Below, piece by piece: positions 33,655 through 40,517 of a stretch of DNA of 64,000 nucleotides (position 1 is the stretch's first letter; every line of letters starts with the position of its first letter). The position numbers and the translations under genes were made by a program. The notes beneath the pieces were generated by a model. The model was not told the DNA's origin, ran no database searches, and saw nothing but the letters and a program-made list of their open reading frames with translations. The DNA is taken from NCBI GenBank assembly GCA_900104495.1, contig FMXS01000003.1, forward strand, positions 186,001 to 250,000. The letters run 5' to 3'. This stretch comes from Ruminococcaceae bacterium FB2012. GTDB lineage: Bacteria; Bacillota; Clostridia; Oscillospirales; Ruminococcaceae.

Positions 33655-33834
33655 GAGGGTGCAGGGGCACGCCCCTGCCGCTTCGCGGTTGGGTTTACAG
33701 CTTTGTTGGACCCCGCCGCATCACTATCTTGTTTCCTGCACTCCGTCGCTTGCGGCGGAGTTGGGTGCAGGGGCACGCCCCTGCCGGCGGAATTGCGCCG
33801 CCCGCGCTCGGGCCAGGGGCACGCCCCTGCCGCT
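33655..33834 (-). repeat. Noncoding repeat, copy R3
   Basis: Contains three CAGGGGC / GCCCCTG palindromes and one copy of the ~105-bp module seen in R1 and R2. It begins immediately after the spmB stop codon and, read on the minus strand, has the same orientation relative to spmB as R1 has to the permease gene. Confidence 0.85.
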
Positions 33835-34350
33835 TCAGTAAAACAGCTTTACTACCGCCGCCGAGAAGAAAAATCCTGCGGCGTCAGCAGTCAGTGACGA
33901 GATAAATACCCGCGCCTCCGCTTTCAGCTTCACCGCCGAAAAATATACCGCAATTGTGTAAAAGGTCGTCTCCGTGGAGCCCATAAGTACGGTTGCGATG
34001 CGTCCCGATGTGCTGTCCGGGCCAAGGTCAGTGATGATGCTGTTGTATACCGCCAATGCTCCGCTCCCCGATACCGGGCGTATCAGCGCCAACGGGACCG
34101 TGTTCCCGTCGATGCCGATATGCTCCAGCGCCGGAGCCGCCAGCTCCGCAAGGGCTCCCAGCGCCCCGGAACGGTAGGCGAAGGACACCGCCGTCACCAC
34201 CAGCATCAGCGTGGGGAGCAGGCCCACCGCCGAACGCAGGCCTTCCATAGCTCCCTCGCTGAACTCAGCTATGACATCTACACGCTTAAAGGCTGCGGCC
34301 GTCAGCACTATCGCTATCAGCAGCGGCGCCGACACCGTGAACAGTCCCAT
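33835..34350 (-). CDS. spmB: Spore maturation protein B
   Basis: A 171-residue membrane protein of the nucleoside-recognition (Gate) domain family, paired with SpmA. Several hydrophobic helices are evident, and the conserved polar stretch PVSGSGALAVYN is followed by the GSTETTFYTIAVYFSAV motif. In Bacillus spmA/spmB are needed for spore core dehydration. The start at 34350 has GGAGG 8 nt upstream; the frame extends to a GTG at 34359. The start lies 65 nt inside spmA. Repeat R3 begins right after the stop. Confidence 0.9.
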   Translation of the reverse strand: MGLFTVSAPLLIAIVLTAAAFKRVDVIAEFSEGAMEGLRSAVGLLPTLMLVVTAVSFAYRSGALGALAELAAPALEHIGIDGNTVPLALIRPVSGSGALAVYNSIITDLGPDSTSGRIATVLMGSTETTFYTIAVYFSAVKLKAEARVFISSLTADAAGFFFSAAVVKLFY

Positions 34351-34912
34351 TGCGTTCACCTCCGTAGAGCAGCATTGTCATCAGCAGGCCGCAGATCAAA
34401 GCCGCCAGCGAGTTTACCAGTATCGGCAAAACGCAGTCGGAGGGCGAAGTGCTCCCCGCCGATGTCCTCAGCATGATGATGTTCATTGGGATAAGCTGTA
34501 TGGACGCGGTGTTCAGCAGCACAAAGACCGCCAGCGTCCTGCGGGAGCAGCCGGAGCCGGTGAGCCGTTTCATAGCGGAGATGCCGAAGGGCAGAGCCGC
34601 ATTTCCCAGTCCCAGCAGATTTGAGGTGACATTCAGTGCCGCCGCCCGCATAGCGGGGCTGTCCCGGGGGACGTCCGGCATAAGCCGCCCGAGGACCGGA
34701 CGCACCCCTCGGCACACTTTGTCAACAAGTCCCGCCTTGTCTGCCACCCGCATAAGTCCGCTCCAGAACATCATCGCGGCGGCGACGGTCATCCATAGCG
34801 AGACCGCGTCCCCGGCGGAGCGTGCGGCGGCTTCGGCAATGACATCCGTGTCACCGAAAAAGACCGAATAAAAAAGCCCTCCGGAGCACATGACCGCCAG
34901 CAGAATTTCCAT
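34286..34912 (-). CDS. spmA: Spore maturation protein A
   Basis: A 208-residue membrane protein, partner of SpmB. It shows the SpmA pattern: the N-terminal helix, FWSGLMRVADKAGL, then ALNVTSNLLGLGNAALPFG and LNTASIQLIPMNIIMLR, and a final hydrophobic helix. The last ~20 residues are a low-complexity tail overlapping the start of spmB, longer than usual. Presence of spmAB indicates a sporulating lineage, though one cannot conclude that this strain sporulates. A GAGGTAAAAT sequence precedes the ATG. Confidence 0.92.
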   Translation of the reverse strand: MEILLAVMCSGGLFYSVFFGDTDVIAEAAARSAGDAVSLWMTVAAAMMFWSGLMRVADKAGLVDKVCRGVRPVLGRLMPDVPRDSPAMRAAALNVTSNLLGLGNAALPFGISAMKRLTGSGCSRRTLAVFVLLNTASIQLIPMNIIMLRTSAGSTSPSDCVLPILVNSLAALICGLLMTMLLYGGERNGTVHGVGAAADSDSADGRSL

Positions 34913-34992
34913 ATTTTACCTCCAAGACTGTATTAATTTGTAAACATTATATAAACTCTTTCATTTTTCGCCCTTTGTCCGGCAAAACGCTA

Positions 34993-35021
34993 TTGACAAA
35001 AATCAATGCATAATATATAAT
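34993..35021 (+). promoter_or_regulatory. Promoter of the AbrB/SpoVT-type regulator gene
   Basis: TTGACA, 17-nt spacer, TATAAT. Confidence 0.88.
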
Positions 35022-35094
35022 GATAGAAGGTATAAATATGTCAGTGTGTCAGATATTTGTCAAACTTTAAAATATTATGAAGAGGGGTTTTAAA

Positions 35095-35340
35095 ATGAAA
35101 TCAACAGGAATTGTCAGAAAAATCGACGATCTCGGACGTATCGTTCTTCCGATAGAGCTCAGAAGGACCTTCGATCTTAACGAAAGGGATTTTGTGGAGA
35201 TCTTCACCGACAGCGATATGATAATCCTCAAGAAGTTCCAGCGCACCTGTGTGTTCTGCGGCAGTCCCGAGGATATTATCGAGTACAAGGGCAAGTCGAT
35301 CTGCTCGGCCTGCTATGCGGACCTCAAGGCCGGAAAGTGA
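35095..35340 (+). CDS. AbrB/SpoVT-type transition-state regulator with zinc ribbon
   Basis: An 81-residue DNA-binding protein. The swapped-hairpin AbrB fold is plain in GIVRKIDDLGRIVLPIELRR (about 4-23) and the following NERDFVEIFTDSDMIILKK strand pair. The C-terminal part carries CVFC and CSAC pairs, a likely zinc ribbon often seen in clostridial AbrB homologues. Such proteins control the transition from growth to stationary phase or sporulation. ATG 35095 has GAAGAGGGG upstream. It stands alone with its own promoter and terminator. Confidence 0.92.
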   Translation: MKSTGIVRKIDDLGRIVLPIELRRTFDLNERDFVEIFTDSDMIILKKFQRTCVFCGSPEDIIEYKGKSICSACYADLKAGK

Positions 35341-35348
35341 AATCAAAA

Positions 35349-35373
35349 AAGGCGCAGCGTAGTTCTGCGCCTT
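35349..35373. terminator. Terminator after the AbrB-type gene
   Basis: AAGGCGCAG / CTGCGCCTT stem followed by ATTTATT; an A run on the left lets it work on the other strand too. Confidence 0.8.
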
Positions 35374-35413
35374 ATTTATTATATTCATCCGAGGCGGGGA
35401 ACATTCCGCCGGA

Positions 35414-35442
35414 CAAAAAAAGGACTGCCGGAAAGCAGTCCT
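35414..35442 (-). terminator. Terminator of rpsB-tsf
   Basis: AGGACTGC / GCAGTCCT stem followed on the minus strand by seven T. The stem closely resembles the one at 42025-42054. Confidence 0.9.
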
Positions 35443-35462
35443 TTTAATATTATCCGTGAGGA

Positions 35463-36386
35463 TTACTTCTTCATCATGGAAGCAACTTCGTCAGCGAAGT
35501 TCTCTTCCTTCTTCTCAACGCCCTCGCCGCGCTCGAAGCGAACGAACTCAACGACCTTGATGCTGCCGCCCAGCTTCTTGGCAGCGTCCTCAACGTACTT
35601 GCCGACGGTGCCCTCAAAGAGGTCGGACTTAACGAAGGTCTGGTCAACGAGGCAGTTCTCGGAATAGAACTTGCCGACCTTGCCCTCAACGATCTTTACC
35701 TTTACCTGCTCGGGCTTGTTGGCCATCTTGGGATCCTCAGCCATCTGAGCGAGCATGATCTTCTTCTCCTCGTCGAGAACGGAAGCGGGAACAGCGGTCC
35801 TGTCGAGGTAGCCGGGGTTCATAGCCGCAACCTGGAGTGCGCAGTTCTTGCCCACCTCAAATACCTTGTCAGCAGGAAGATCGGTGTCCAGCTTTACCAT
35901 AACGCCGATAGCGCCGTTGCCGTGAACGTAGGGTACCAGCACGCCTTCAAATCTCTTGAAGCGGCGGATGACCATATTCTCTCTGATCTTGATGAACAGA
36001 TCCTGGAGAGCCTCCTCAACGGTCTTGTCGCCGCCGCTGATGGTGGCAGCCTTGAGAGCGTCGAGATCTGCGGGATCCTTCTCGATAACGGTCTTTGCAA
36101 CTGCGGCAACGAAAGCCTTGAACTCATCGTTATTTGCAGCGAAGTCTGTCTCGATATTAACTTCAACAACGGCACCCACATTACCCTCAACAACGGAGGT
36201 AACGATGCCCTCTGCGGCTACTCTGCCGCTCTTCTTAGCCTGATTGGCAAGACCCTTTTCTCTGAGGATCAGAATAGCCTTATCAGTATCGCCCTCAGCC
36301 TCTTCGAGAGCTTTCTTACAATCCATCATGCCAACGCCGGTGGCCTTCATGAGATCCTTGATCTCTGCAACGGATACCTTACCCAT
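35463..36386 (-). CDS. tsf: Translation elongation factor EF-Ts
   Basis: The 307-residue nucleotide-exchange factor that recycles EF-Tu. It begins with the UBA-like domain containing KDLMKATGVGMMDCKKAL-type family sequence, then the core with EGIVTSVVEGNVGAVVEVN and IETDFAANNDEFKAF, the segments that contact EF-Tu. The dimerisation part and the Cys-containing C-terminal region are complete. It follows rpsB after 79 nt, the nearly universal bacterial order. AGGAGGAA precedes the ATG. Confidence 0.98.
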   Translation of the reverse strand: MGKVSVAEIKDLMKATGVGMMDCKKALEEAEGDTDKAILILREKGLANQAKKSGRVAAEGIVTSVVEGNVGAVVEVNIETDFAANNDEFKAFVAAVAKTVIEKDPADLDALKAATISGGDKTVEEALQDLFIKIRENMVIRRFKRFEGVLVPYVHGNGAIGVMVKLDTDLPADKVFEVGKNCALQVAAMNPGYLDRTAVPASVLDEEKKIMLAQMAEDPKMANKPEQVKVKIVEGKVGKFYSENCLVDQTFVKSDLFEGTVGKYVEDAAKKLGGSIKVVEFVRFERGEGVEKKEENFADEVASMMKK

Positions 36387-36465
36387 TTTTTATTCCTCCT
36401 GTAATATTATTTATATCGAAATCAGGGCAGACAGTCAACATCCTGCCTGCCCGTACTTTCAAAAA

Positions 36466-37215
36466 TTATTCAGCGTCCTCAGCCTCTTCGACCTTCTCGG
36501 TCTCTTCCTCGGCTGTCTCCTCAGCGGCGTCAGCGCCCTGTCTGCCCTCGATGATAGCGTTGGCCATGCAGCCTGCGATCAGCTTGACAGCTCTGATAGC
36601 GTCGTCGTTGCCGGGGATAACGTAATCAACGTCATCGGGGTCGCAGTTGGTATCAACGATAGCCACAACGGGGATACCCAGCTTCTTGGCCTCGCTTACT
36701 GCGATCTTCTCCTTGCGGGGGTCAACTACGAAGAGCGCTCCGGGGAGAGTCTTCATATTCTTGATACCGCCCATGAACTTTTCGAGTTTCTCGATCTCGA
36801 GGTTGAGCTTAGCGACTTCCTTCTTGGTCAGACGGTCGAATGTGCCGTCGGACTCAAGGGTACGGAGCTGCTCAAGTCTCTTGATACGTCTCTGGATGGT
36901 CTTGAAGTTTGTCATCATACCGCCGAGCCATCTTGCGTTTACATAGTGTGCATTGGCTCTTGCAGCCTCTTCCTTTACGGACTCGGCTGCCTGCTTCTTG
37001 GTACCTACGAACAGTACCTCCTTGCCCTCAGCGGAAAGCTCTCTGACGAACATATAAGCTTCCTCGAGCTTCTTAACGGTCTTCTGCAGGTCGATGATGT
37101 AGATGCCGTTTCTCTCTGTGAAAATGTACGGTGCCATTTTCGGGTTCCATCTTCTTGTCTGGTGACCGAAGTGTACACCTGCTTCAAGAAGCTGCTTCAT
37201 TGATACTACTGCCAT
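36466..37215 (-). CDS. rpsB: 30S ribosomal protein S2
   Basis: A 249-residue ribosomal protein, first gene of rpsB-tsf. Conserved blocks are LLEAGVHFGHQTRRWNP, RNGIYIIDLQKT, LFVGTKKQA, RWLGGMMTNF and PVVAIVDTNCDPD. The C-terminal ~15 residues form an acidic Glu/Ala tail. The message has a leader of about 115 nt with hairpins, where S2 could regulate its own synthesis as in other bacteria. AGGAGGAA lies before the ATG. Confidence 0.98.
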   Translation of the reverse strand: MAVVSMKQLLEAGVHFGHQTRRWNPKMAPYIFTERNGIYIIDLQKTVKKLEEAYMFVRELSAEGKEVLFVGTKKQAAESVKEEAARANAHYVNARWLGGMMTNFKTIQRRIKRLEQLRTLESDGTFDRLTKKEVAKLNLEIEKLEKFMGGIKNMKTLPGALFVVDPRKEKIAVSEAKKLGIPVVAIVDTNCDPDDVDYVIPGNDDAIRAVKLIAGCMANAIIEGRQGADAAEETAEEETEKVEEAEDAE

Positions 37216-37330
37216 GGTAGTTCCTCCTAATGGTTTTTATTCCGCGTAAGCGGTGTGTCTATCCTCCGCCTTGCTTAGCTTGCCTTCACCCCTTTGGGGA
37301 CCACGGCAAAAGCAGGGCGTGCGAATTGCT
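37216..37330 (-). promoter_or_regulatory. Leader of the rpsB-tsf message
   Basis: Between the promoter and the ATG the minus strand can form CCCC-AAA-GGGG and CCGC-TTAC-GCGG hairpins. This fits an S2-binding leader, but no known consensus was matched. Confidence 0.45.
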
Positions 37331-37335
37331 TTAAT

Positions 37336-37364
37336 ATTATATCATATCCGGCCCCGTTTGTCAA
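37336..37364 (-). promoter_or_regulatory. Promoter of rpsB-tsf
   Basis: Minus strand TTGACA, 17-nt spacer, TATAAT. Confidence 0.9.
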
Positions 37365-37378
37365 TCGTTTTGAGGCTG

Positions 37379-37669
37379 TCATTTCAACAAATTTTCGACA
37401 CGGCAATTATGTGATTTTATACATATCGCATCCTTCTCAAATCTGACAAGGACCGTATCCTCGCCGATGAGTTCTATATCCGAACAGCGGACGACGATAT
37501 CCTCATCGCGGCCCATAAGTCCGAAAGCGCGGCTGCGCCCGTAGATTATCAGCGAAGTTATCCTGCCGCTGTCGCTGTCCAGCTCCAGGTCGTCGATAAA
37601 GCCGATCTTTTCACCGGTCTTTACATTCACGACTTCCTTGTTCCTCAATGCGGAAAAACTGCAAACCAA
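37379..37669 (-). CDS. ylmC: YlmC/YmxH-family PRC-barrel sporulation protein
   Basis: A 96-residue PRC-barrel protein of the YlmC/YmxH group. Family features are the LRNKEVVNVKTGEKIGFIDDLELD start and the LIIYGRSRAFGLMGRDEDIVV centre. The group is linked to sporulation in Bacillota, but its mechanism is unclear. The start is probably a TTG at 37669, since AAGGAGG lies 9 nt before it and the protein then begins like its relatives. It lies 64 nt behind the Spo0A-like gene without a terminator between, so cotranscription is likely. Confidence 0.85.
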   Translation of the reverse strand: MVCSFSALRNKEVVNVKTGEKIGFIDDLELDSDSGRITSLIIYGRSRAFGLMGRDEDIVVRCSDIELIGEDTVLVRFEKDAICIKSHNCRVENLLK

Positions 37670-37733
37670 GCTTAGTGACCTCCTTTTGGGGCGGAGTCTG
37701 ACAGACAGAAGTCTGTTTCCCTGCTAAATATAT

Positions 37734-38489
37734 TCAGTCACCGCTTGTATCATTCCCCGAAGTGAACCTTTTTATGAGCTCCTCATAAGGACAGCTTTTA
37801 AAATATCCCACCAGCACTTCGACGGTTTCCTTTACCGAAGGCAGTTTGCCGTCTTTCGGGCCTTTGGGGCTGAATACTTCCCTTATCTTCTGCTCCGGTG
37901 CATTGCTCCATACCTCTTTGTTTATGCGGGAAATGGACTTCTCCGCCGCCGCGGCTGTCCGGCTGTTCAGCCTTCCCACCGCCGGGAACACATCCTTTTT
38001 CAGATTGACCTTGAAAGTTCCCTCGGTAAGAACGGTCACCACGGCGTCACGAAGGCAGTCAAAGCCTGCCTTGTTCTGCGGATAGCCAAGAGCCGCAAGC
38101 ACCGACGTCACCTGCGATCTCAGCTTCTCCCCTCCTGCGGGCTGAGGACCGACGGAGCGCATCACCGCGCTGACAAGGGAGCCTGTTTCCGCCGGACGGG
38201 TAAAATACATCAGCTTTCCTCCGGCTTTGGAAAGGTCCTCCGGCTCCGGATATGCCGACACTGCCGCTATGCACAGGATGCTTTCTTCCGCTTCAAACCT
38301 GCTCACTGCGGCGCGAAGTTCATTTTCGGTGACCGCATCGTCCGAAAAGACAACGATCCCGCAGCCGGCGGCTTCCTCCGAAAGGCTGTCGGAAAACGAC
38401 ACCTCACAGCCCTGCCGTTCAAGCTCGCTGCCGATAAGCTCCGCTTCGGGAAGCCCGCTGCGGTATATCTTAGCTTTTATATGCTTCAT
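37734..38489 (-). CDS. Spo0A-like protein with degenerate receiver
   Basis: A 251-residue regulator. Residues about 125-235 match the Spo0A C-terminal DNA-binding domain: LRSQVTSVLAALGYPQNKAGFDCLRDAVV, the KKDVFPAVGRLN helix and RINKEVWSNAPEQKIREVF. The N-terminal ~110 residues have a receiver-like alternation, but at the end of the third strand, where the phospho-acceptor Asp should be, the sequence is IVVFSDDAV and the usual acidic pocket is not evident. It is either a diverged or phosphorylation-independent Spo0A relative. The ATG at 38489 has GGAGAGG 8 nt upstream. A perfect promoter precedes it. Confidence 0.75.
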   Translation of the reverse strand: MKHIKAKIYRSGLPEAELIGSELERQGCEVSFSDSLSEEAAGCGIVVFSDDAVTENELRAAVSRFEAEESILCIAAVSAYPEPEDLSKAGGKLMYFTRPAETGSLVSAVMRSVGPQPAGGEKLRSQVTSVLAALGYPQNKAGFDCLRDAVVTVLTEGTFKVNLKKDVFPAVGRLNSRTAAAAEKSISRINKEVWSNAPEQKIREVFSPKGPKDGKLPSVKETVEVLVGYFKSCPYEELIKRFTSGNDTSGD

Positions 38490-38522
38490 AGCCGGCACCT
38501 CTCCTTCCTGATCATACTCTTT

Positions 38523-38551
38523 ATTATATCCTTATCCTTCGGAACTGTCAA
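38523..38551 (-). promoter_or_regulatory. Promoter of the Spo0A-like gene
   Basis: Minus strand TTGACA, 17-nt spacer, TATAAT. Confidence 0.88.
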
Positions 38552-38662
38552 CCGTTCGGAACGGTATGATATTCTGGCTTGTTTTCTGTATACATATTGC
38601 ACAAACACCGCAAGTCCGCTATGCGGGAATATGCCTCAAATGTAAAAGTTTTTTGTGCGCAG

Positions 38663-38691
38663 TTGAAATATTTTTTAAAGTATGATAAACT
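38663..38691 (+). promoter_or_regulatory. Promoter of the first lipocalin-like lipoprotein gene
   Basis: TTGAAA, 17-nt spacer, TAAACT. A GCGG/CCGC hairpin (38705-38718) begins a few bases after the predicted start of transcription. Confidence 0.65.
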
Positions 38692-38742
38692 TTAAATACA
38701 GTATGCGGCTCTGACCGCGATAATATTTGGAGGTAAACCAAT

Positions 38743-39192
38743 ATGAAAAAGTTTGCAGTAATCGTCTTGGCAGTTGTGATCGCGTGCTTCACGCTGGTCA
38801 GCTGCGGCGGCAGCAATTACGTCGGCAAGTGGGAGCTTGAAGAGATGTCCTCCACCGGCATGACACTGAAGGATAACTTCCTCGGCATCCCCGTTGCTAT
38901 CATGTTCCAGTTTGAGTTCAAGGATGACGGCACAGGCGTGATGAAGAAGAACGACAACGGCACCCAAGAAAAGGATACCACCTTCAAGTGGGAAGAAAAG
39001 GACGGCGGCGTAGTACTTACTCCGGCAGAAGGCTCTGAAAGCACCGAGACCCTCAAGTTCACCAAGGACGGCGATCTGCTTGCCTGCACAATGGGCGAAA
39101 ACGGCAAGGATGTTACCATCAAGGTCAAGAAGGTCGATGAGTTCACCACCTTCGACGCTTCTCAGTTCTCGCTGGGCAATCTCGGCAGCTGA
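38743..39192 (+). CDS. Small lipoprotein with one lipocalin-like domain
   Basis: A 149-residue lipoprotein: signal and lipobox LVSCGG (Cys at about 20), then one beta-rich domain starting YVGKWELEEM. The pattern (G-K-W-E-L, hydrophobic strand FQFEFKDDGTG, FKWEEKDGG, final IKVKKVDEFTTFD) resembles the lipocalin-like/DUF5004-type domains of gut bacteria. The same domain occurs twice in the next gene, so the two arose by duplication. The ligand is unknown. AATATTTGGAGG provides a ribosome site. Confidence 0.75.
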   Translation: MKKFAVIVLAVVIACFTLVSCGGSNYVGKWELEEMSSTGMTLKDNFLGIPVAIMFQFEFKDDGTGVMKKNDNGTQEKDTTFKWEEKDGGVVLTPAEGSESTETLKFTKDGDLLACTMGENGKDVTIKVKKVDEFTTFDASQFSLGNLGS

Positions 39193-39215
39193 TCGGAAAA
39201 GCGTATCATTCAGAT

Positions 39216-39242
39216 AAACGGCGGCTTTGGCTGCCGTTTTTT
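39216..39242 (+). terminator. Terminator between the two related lipoprotein genes
   Basis: AACGGCGGC / GCTGCCGTT stem (one mismatch) followed by TTTT. Confidence 0.8.
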
Positions 39243-39253
39243 GATAAGGGCTG

Positions 39254-39282
39254 TTTACTTTTAACGGCGAACGTGATACAAT
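39254..39282 (+). promoter_or_regulatory. Promoter of the two-domain lipoprotein gene
   Basis: TTTACT, 17-nt spacer, TACAAT, followed by a GCGGG-GAGT-CCCGC hairpin about 20 nt on. Confidence 0.65.
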
Positions 39283-39348
39283 GTAACTGTTATCAATAAC
39301 TGCGGGGAGTCCCGCATAACATAACGATCATTAAGGGGGGAGAATACT

Positions 39349-40434
39349 TTGAGAAAACTTATTACAGCTGCGGCGGCGCTCCTGCTGGCGGCGTCACTTT
39401 GTCTGACTTCCTGCGGGAACGATGACAGCAGCAGCGACGGCGGAAACGGCGGATCTCCGTGGGGAAATACCGCATCCGAGGCTGAAGGATCGGAAGCCTC
39501 TTCCGAAGAGAAAAAGGACTCCGAGAAGGAGGACGTTTCAAGCACTGCGGAGGACGTATCCTCTGCGGCGGCAGTTCCCGCCGATACTTCAATGGAGGAA
39601 AACTCTGCGGCGGATGTTTCCTCGGCGGCGGAGTCCGCAGCCGAAAGCCTTCCCGACGATTCCTCAAAGGGCGGCGAGCCCGTTCAGTTCAGCGGGAATT
39701 ACGTCGGCAAGTGGGAGCTGAAGGAAATGGTCTCCGGCAGTACGACCATTAAGGGCAACATAATGGGCGTCCCCGTGGGGATACTGTTCCAGTTTGAGTT
39801 CAAGGACGACGGCACCGTAGAAATGATGCAGAGCGAATACGGCAAGGACATCAAGCGGACGCTCCTTAACTGGAAGGAAACCGATGAAGGCGTTTCCATT
39901 ACCGGAGACGGCGAAGGCTCCATCGACTTCAAGCTGGAAAACGGCCTGCTCGTGGCCCAAATGGGCGGCTCTGTCGTCAAGATCGGACAGGTGAGCGAGT
40001 TCTCCACATACGATCCCGACAGCGGCGATGATGCTGACGACAGCACTCCCGCATCCAGTCTCTCCGAGGCGGACGTCATCGGCAAATGGGAGCTGGAGGA
40101 AATGAAGAGCGGCGGCCTTACGATGAAGGGCGATATGATGGGCGCTCCCGTGGCTGTTATGTTCCAGTTTGAGTTTGAAAGCGGCGGAAAGGGCACCCTT
40201 TCCCGGAACGAATTCGGTACGGTGGAAAAGGGAACGATCGAATGGAAGGTGAACAACGACGTCCTCTCGGTCAATTTCACCGACGAGACCGGAACCGGTG
40301 AGACCCTTGACTTCTCGCTGAAAAATAATCTGCTGGTAAGCAAGTTCAACGACAACGGACAGAACATGACGATCAAGATCAAAAAGGTGGATAAATTCAC
40401 CACCTTTGATTTCAGCAATTTCAATATGCCGTAA
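39349..40434 (+). CDS. Lipoprotein with two lipocalin-like domains
   Basis: A 361-residue lipoprotein. After the signal and lipobox (LTSCGN) comes a Ser/Glu/Ala-rich spacer (about 25-108), then two copies of the YVGKWEL domain (about 118-225 and 243-361) joined by an Asp/Ser-rich linker. Both copies resemble the single domain of the neighbouring lipoprotein; the second keeps the same ending (KKVDKFTTFD). The start is TTG at 39349, with AAGGGGGG before it. The tandem layout suggests a cell-surface binding protein enlarged by duplication. The function is unknown. Confidence 0.72.
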   Translation: MRKLITAAAALLLAASLCLTSCGNDDSSSDGGNGGSPWGNTASEAEGSEASSEEKKDSEKEDVSSTAEDVSSAAAVPADTSMEENSAADVSSAAESAAESLPDDSSKGGEPVQFSGNYVGKWELKEMVSGSTTIKGNIMGVPVGILFQFEFKDDGTVEMMQSEYGKDIKRTLLNWKETDEGVSITGDGEGSIDFKLENGLLVAQMGGSVVKIGQVSEFSTYDPDSGDDADDSTPASSLSEADVIGKWELEEMKSGGLTMKGDMMGAPVAVMFQFEFESGGKGTLSRNEFGTVEKGTIEWKVNNDVLSVNFTDETGTGETLDFSLKNNLLVSKFNDNGQNMTIKIKKVDKFTTFDFSNFNMP

Positions 40435-40440
40435 CAGCGA

Positions 40441-40473
40441 CGCCGCGCGGGGCTTTCCTGCGCGGCGTTTTTT
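40441..40473 (+). terminator. Terminator of the two-domain lipoprotein gene
   Basis: CGCCGCGC / GCGCGGCG stem followed by six T. Confidence 0.9.
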
Positions 40474-40486
40474 CATACAAAAGATC

Positions 40487-40510
40487 ACCCCGGACTTTGC
40501 GGTCCGGGGT
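40487..40510 (-). terminator. Hairpin ending the foldase gene
   Basis: ACCCCGGAC / GTCCGGGGT stem; on the minus strand followed by GATCTTTTG. Confidence 0.6.
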
Positions 40511-40517
40511 GTGTTCG

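Noticed and set aside
33594..33905. Open frames running through the noncoding repeats (here and at 23.6-24.3 and 25.5-26.2 kb)
   Set aside because: The same peptide words appear in several frames only because the DNA repeats are copied; they lack starts and ribosome sites and are broken between copies.
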